Positions 54,415 through 56,465 of a DNA stretch of 56,465 nt are shown here, in pieces. The translations under genes and the position numbers were made by a program. The notes beneath the pieces were generated by a model. It worked only from the letters and a program-made list of their open reading frames with translations. It had not been told where the DNA came from and made no database searches. This stretch comes from Fen-999 sp044220545 (GTDB lineage Bacteria; Pseudomonadota; Gammaproteobacteria; Burkholderiales; Rhodocyclaceae), in contig JBGAQX010000025.1 of assembly GCA_044220545.1 (NCBI GenBank), positions 1-56,465 of the forward strand, given 5' to 3'. The stretch's first letter is position 1, and every line of letters begins with the position of its first letter.

Positions 54415-55368
54415 TCACGACCGTTCAAGGACGATCTGCCGGCCCTGCCGTTGCAGCCGCCATGGACCGAAAGCAATAGCTGGATGTCGGTCGGGGCGTG
54501 CCGCCAGGCACTGACGCAGCGCCTCGGCAAGGCGCCGCTCGCTCGGAATGCCCACACCGCGCTTCGACAGCAGAAAGCGCAGCGCATTGCGCGCTCTCGG
54601 CTCGGTCAGTCCTATCACACGGTCAATGGAAATCGGAAAGTCGCAACTCGGATCCTCCAGGTCGAGTCGAGCAAGATCATCCAGCAAGTCAGTTGCCTCC
54701 GCAAAGTGAGATGCCGCACTGGCCAAGCGACTCTCAGCAGCCGGAAAGCGCTGCTGAATTTCGGGCATGATCCGCTGGCGAAGGAAGTTTCTGGCGTATC
54801 GAGTGTCCGCATTGCTGTCATCGTCCACCCACGAAAGTTGGCGAGCGCGCGCATAGGACAATATATCGTTCCGCGTCACCGGCAGCATCGGACGTAACAA
54901 GCGGCCGTTGCGTTGGCGCATGGCGCCCGCACCCCGGACCCCCGCGCCGCGAAGGAGATTGAACAGCATAGTCTCTGCGCGATCACCCTGATGGTGTGCC
55001 AGGAGTATCCAATCAGCATCGATGCCGTCGTAGGCGGCATGGCGGGCACGTCTTGCCGCCGCCTCCAGCCCATCTATGCTGTTTCGCTCCACAGTTACGC
55101 GGGTAACCGCCAGAGGAATCTCCCAGGCCACACACTGGTGGCGACAGAACTCGACCCAATGGTCGGCTGCCGAGCTCAACCCGTGGTGGACATGAAGAGC
55201 CGTAACCCGACCATGACAAGCATGAACGGCGTGCAGAAGAACGACGGAGTCGACGCCCCCGGAAAAACCCAGCACCAAGTGGTCAGCCGTTCCAACATAA
55301 CGGCGAAGACAGTCGGCAACGGCGGCCGACACCGGGTCACTGGATTGAGATTTCCTTGAATCGGCCAT
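54415..55368 (-). CDS. tilS: tRNA(Ile)-lysidine synthase, short form
   Basis: The 317-residue protein has the N-type ATP pyrophosphatase loop FSGGVDSVVLL, HVHHGLS, LAHHQGDRAETMLFNLLRGAG and the TilS middle domain (RNFLRQRIMPEIQQRFP). It converts the wobble C of tRNA-Ile(CAU) to lysidine. E. coli TilS is about 430 residues; here the C-terminal tRNA-binding domain is missing, and the convergent dctR gene leaves no room for it. The ATG at 55368 overlaps accA by 32 bases; a GTG at 55332 is a possible later start. Confidence 0.92.
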   Translation of the reverse strand: MADSRKSQSSDPVSAAVADCLRRYVGTADHLVLGFSGGVDSVVLLHAVHACHGRVTALHVHHGLSSAADHWVEFCRHQCVAWEIPLAVTRVTVERNSIDGLEAAARRARHAAYDGIDADWILLAHHQGDRAETMLFNLLRGAGVRGAGAMRQRNGRLLRPMLPVTRNDILSYARARQLSWVDDDSNADTRYARNFLRQRIMPEIQQRFPAAESRLASAASHFAEATDLLDDLARLDLEDPSCDFPISIDRVIGLTEPRARNALRFLLSKRGVGIPSERRLAEALRQCLAARPDRHPAIAFGPWRLQRQGRQIVLERS

Positions 55369-56305
55369 AACCCATTACACGCTCGAAACGACGTTCGACG
55401 AGCTCGGCCGGCGACATTCCGGCAAGTTGCTTCATCTGGTCCTGTAGTGCCCTCTTCAGCACCAGCGCCATGGACCGATGATCTCGGTGTGCTCCACCGG
55501 TGGGTTCATTGATCACCCGGTCAATCAAACCAAGCGTTTTCAGGCGTGCGGCGGTAATACCCATCGTCTCAGCCGCCTCCGGCGCCTTGTCGGCACTCTT
55601 CCAGAGGATTGAGGCACAACCCTCCGGCGAAATCACCGAATAGGTCGAATATTGCAACATCAGGACAACATCTCCCACCGCGACCGCAAGCGCGCCCCCC
55701 GAACCTCCCTCGCCGATGATGGTCGTAATCAGCGGTACTTTGAGTTGCGCCATTTCATAGAGATTGCGTCCTATCGCCTCGGATTGGCCACGCTCTTCGG
55801 CATCGATTCCCGGATAGGCGCCCGGCGTATCGACGAAGGTAAACACTGGCATCGAAAAGCGTTCCGCCAAGCGCATCAGACGCAAGGCCTTGCGATAGCC
55901 CTCCGGCCTTGGCATGCCGAAATTCCGGTAGATCTTCTCCTTGGTGTCCCGGCCTTTCTGGTGACCGATAACGACACAGGACTGCCCATTGAAGCGCGCC
56001 ACGCCACAGACCAACGCGTGGTCGTCGGCAAACGCCCGATCACCGTGCAGCTCTTCGAAATCGGTGAACAAGTGCTCAATGTAGTCGAGTGTATAAGGAC
56101 GTTGTGGATGACGCGCCACCTGAGCTATCTGCCATGGCGTCAAGGTGCCGTAGATATCCTTGGTCAGAGCCTGACTTTTCGCCTCAAGGCGACTGATCTC
56201 TTCGGATATATCGACGGCCGATTCGTCCTGCACAAAACGCAATTGCTCGATCTTGCCCTCGAGTTCGGCGATCGCCTGTTCAAAATCCAGGAAGGTCGTT
56301 TTCAT
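55337..56305 (-). CDS. accA: Acetyl-CoA carboxylase carboxyltransferase alpha subunit
   Basis: The 322-residue protein has the AccA helical N-terminus (LDFEQAIAELEGKIEQLRFV), then HPQRPYTLDYIEHLFTDFEE, FVDTPGAYPGIDAEERGQ, and GEGGSGGALAVAVGD. With AccD it transfers carboxyl from biotin to acetyl-CoA to give malonyl-CoA. No clear ribosome-binding site precedes the ATG, and a -10-like TACAAT lies only 8 bases upstream of it, so the mRNA may be nearly leaderless. Confidence 0.96.
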   Translation of the reverse strand: MKTTFLDFEQAIAELEGKIEQLRFVQDESAVDISEEISRLEAKSQALTKDIYGTLTPWQIAQVARHPQRPYTLDYIEHLFTDFEELHGDRAFADDHALVCGVARFNGQSCVVIGHQKGRDTKEKIYRNFGMPRPEGYRKALRLMRLAERFSMPVFTFVDTPGAYPGIDAEERGQSEAIGRNLYEMAQLKVPLITTIIGEGGSGGALAVAVGDVVLMLQYSTYSVISPEGCASILWKSADKAPEAAETMGITAARLKTLGLIDRVINEPTGGAHRDHRSMALVLKRALQDQMKQLAGMSPAELVERRFERVMGYGRFKEISIQ

Positions 56306-56332
56306 GAGGGCGTATTGTACATTTCAAAGCGA

Positions 56333-56365
56333 CAAAGCCCGCTAAGGGGACCTGAGCGGGCTTTG
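56333..56365 (-). terminator. Terminator of the rRNA operon
   Basis: A perfect 11-base stem CAAAGCCCGCT / AGCGGGCTTTG lies 15 bases beyond the 3' end of the 5S rRNA gene on the minus strand and upstream of accA. Confidence 0.8.
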
Positions 56366-56380
56366 TTGGGAATGGGGATA

Positions 56381-56465
56381 GTCTGGCGCTGACCTACTTT
56401 CTCACCCGTAGTGGGCAATATCATTGGCGCGGTCCTGTTTCACGGTCCTGTTCGGGAAGGGAAGG
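56381..56465 (-). rRNA. rrf: 5S rRNA, 3' part, cut by the window end
   Basis: Read on the minus strand the last 85 bases match the 3' two-thirds of bacterial 5S rRNA, including the conserved CCGAACAGGACCGTGAAAC-type loop region and the 3' end AGCGCCAGAC. The 5' end and presumably 23S rRNA lie beyond the window. The exact 3' end may be off by a few bases. Confidence 0.85.

Overview
The window is high-G+C chromosomal DNA from a betaproteobacterium, most likely Rhodocyclales. The evidence is the gene order ndk-rlmN-pilW-rodZ-ispG-hisS-yfgM-bamB-der-hfq-hflX-hflK-hflC-DUF2065-hisZ-purA, the stand-alone hisZ, the abundance of hybrid sensor kinases and a respiratory molybdoenzyme. I see no integrase, transposase, tRNA or CRISPR array. 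The species cannot be fixed from the sequence alone.

Layout. 1-2834: the 3' part of a hybrid sensor kinase followed by a REC/HD-GYP protein (c-di-GMP turnover). 2888-8331 (minus): an erythromycin-esterase-like protein, then a K+ operon of a short KdpD, KdpE and the K+ transporter Kup. A KdpE-box-like direct repeat lies in front of kdpD. 8393-9064: an alpha/beta hydrolase.

9221-19131 (plus) is the accessory island and the most interesting part. A sigma-54-type promoter precedes a periplasmic protein built almost entirely of Met-Ser-Gly triplets. Next come a small secreted protein of unknown family, a membrane-anchored pentaheme cytochrome c, a Tat-exported DmsA-like molybdopterin oxidoreductase, a DmsB-like four-cluster ferredoxin subunit and a TorD-like chaperone. 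A sensor kinase with a periplasmic c-type haem motif, an NtrC-type (sigma-54) regulator and a stand-alone tandem CZB zinc-binding protein complete the island. My working model is that the haem sensor and sigma-54 regulator switch on a periplasmic redox system. In it a methionine-rich protein acts either as a sacrificial oxidant sink, possibly recycled by the S-oxide-reductase-like molybdoenzyme, or as a copper/silver binder.

19142-33133: a B12-type radical SAM protein, an 80-residue coiled-coil protein, mfd, a second membrane hybrid kinase, DAHP synthase, a DUF1015 protein, a FecR-domain protein, an enoyl-CoA hydratase and a two-domain thioredoxin-like protein. 33166-48468 (minus): a long, tightly packed housekeeping run from ndk to purA covering nucleotide, histidine, isoprenoid, cell-shape, pilus, outer-membrane, ribosome and RNA-chaperone functions, closed by a terminator.

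48610-54408: a dctPQM TRAP transporter (minus) divergent from a DctS/DctR-like two-component system that probably controls it. 54415-56465 (minus): a short tilS, accA, an rRNA-operon terminator and the 3' part of a 5S rRNA gene cut by the window end.
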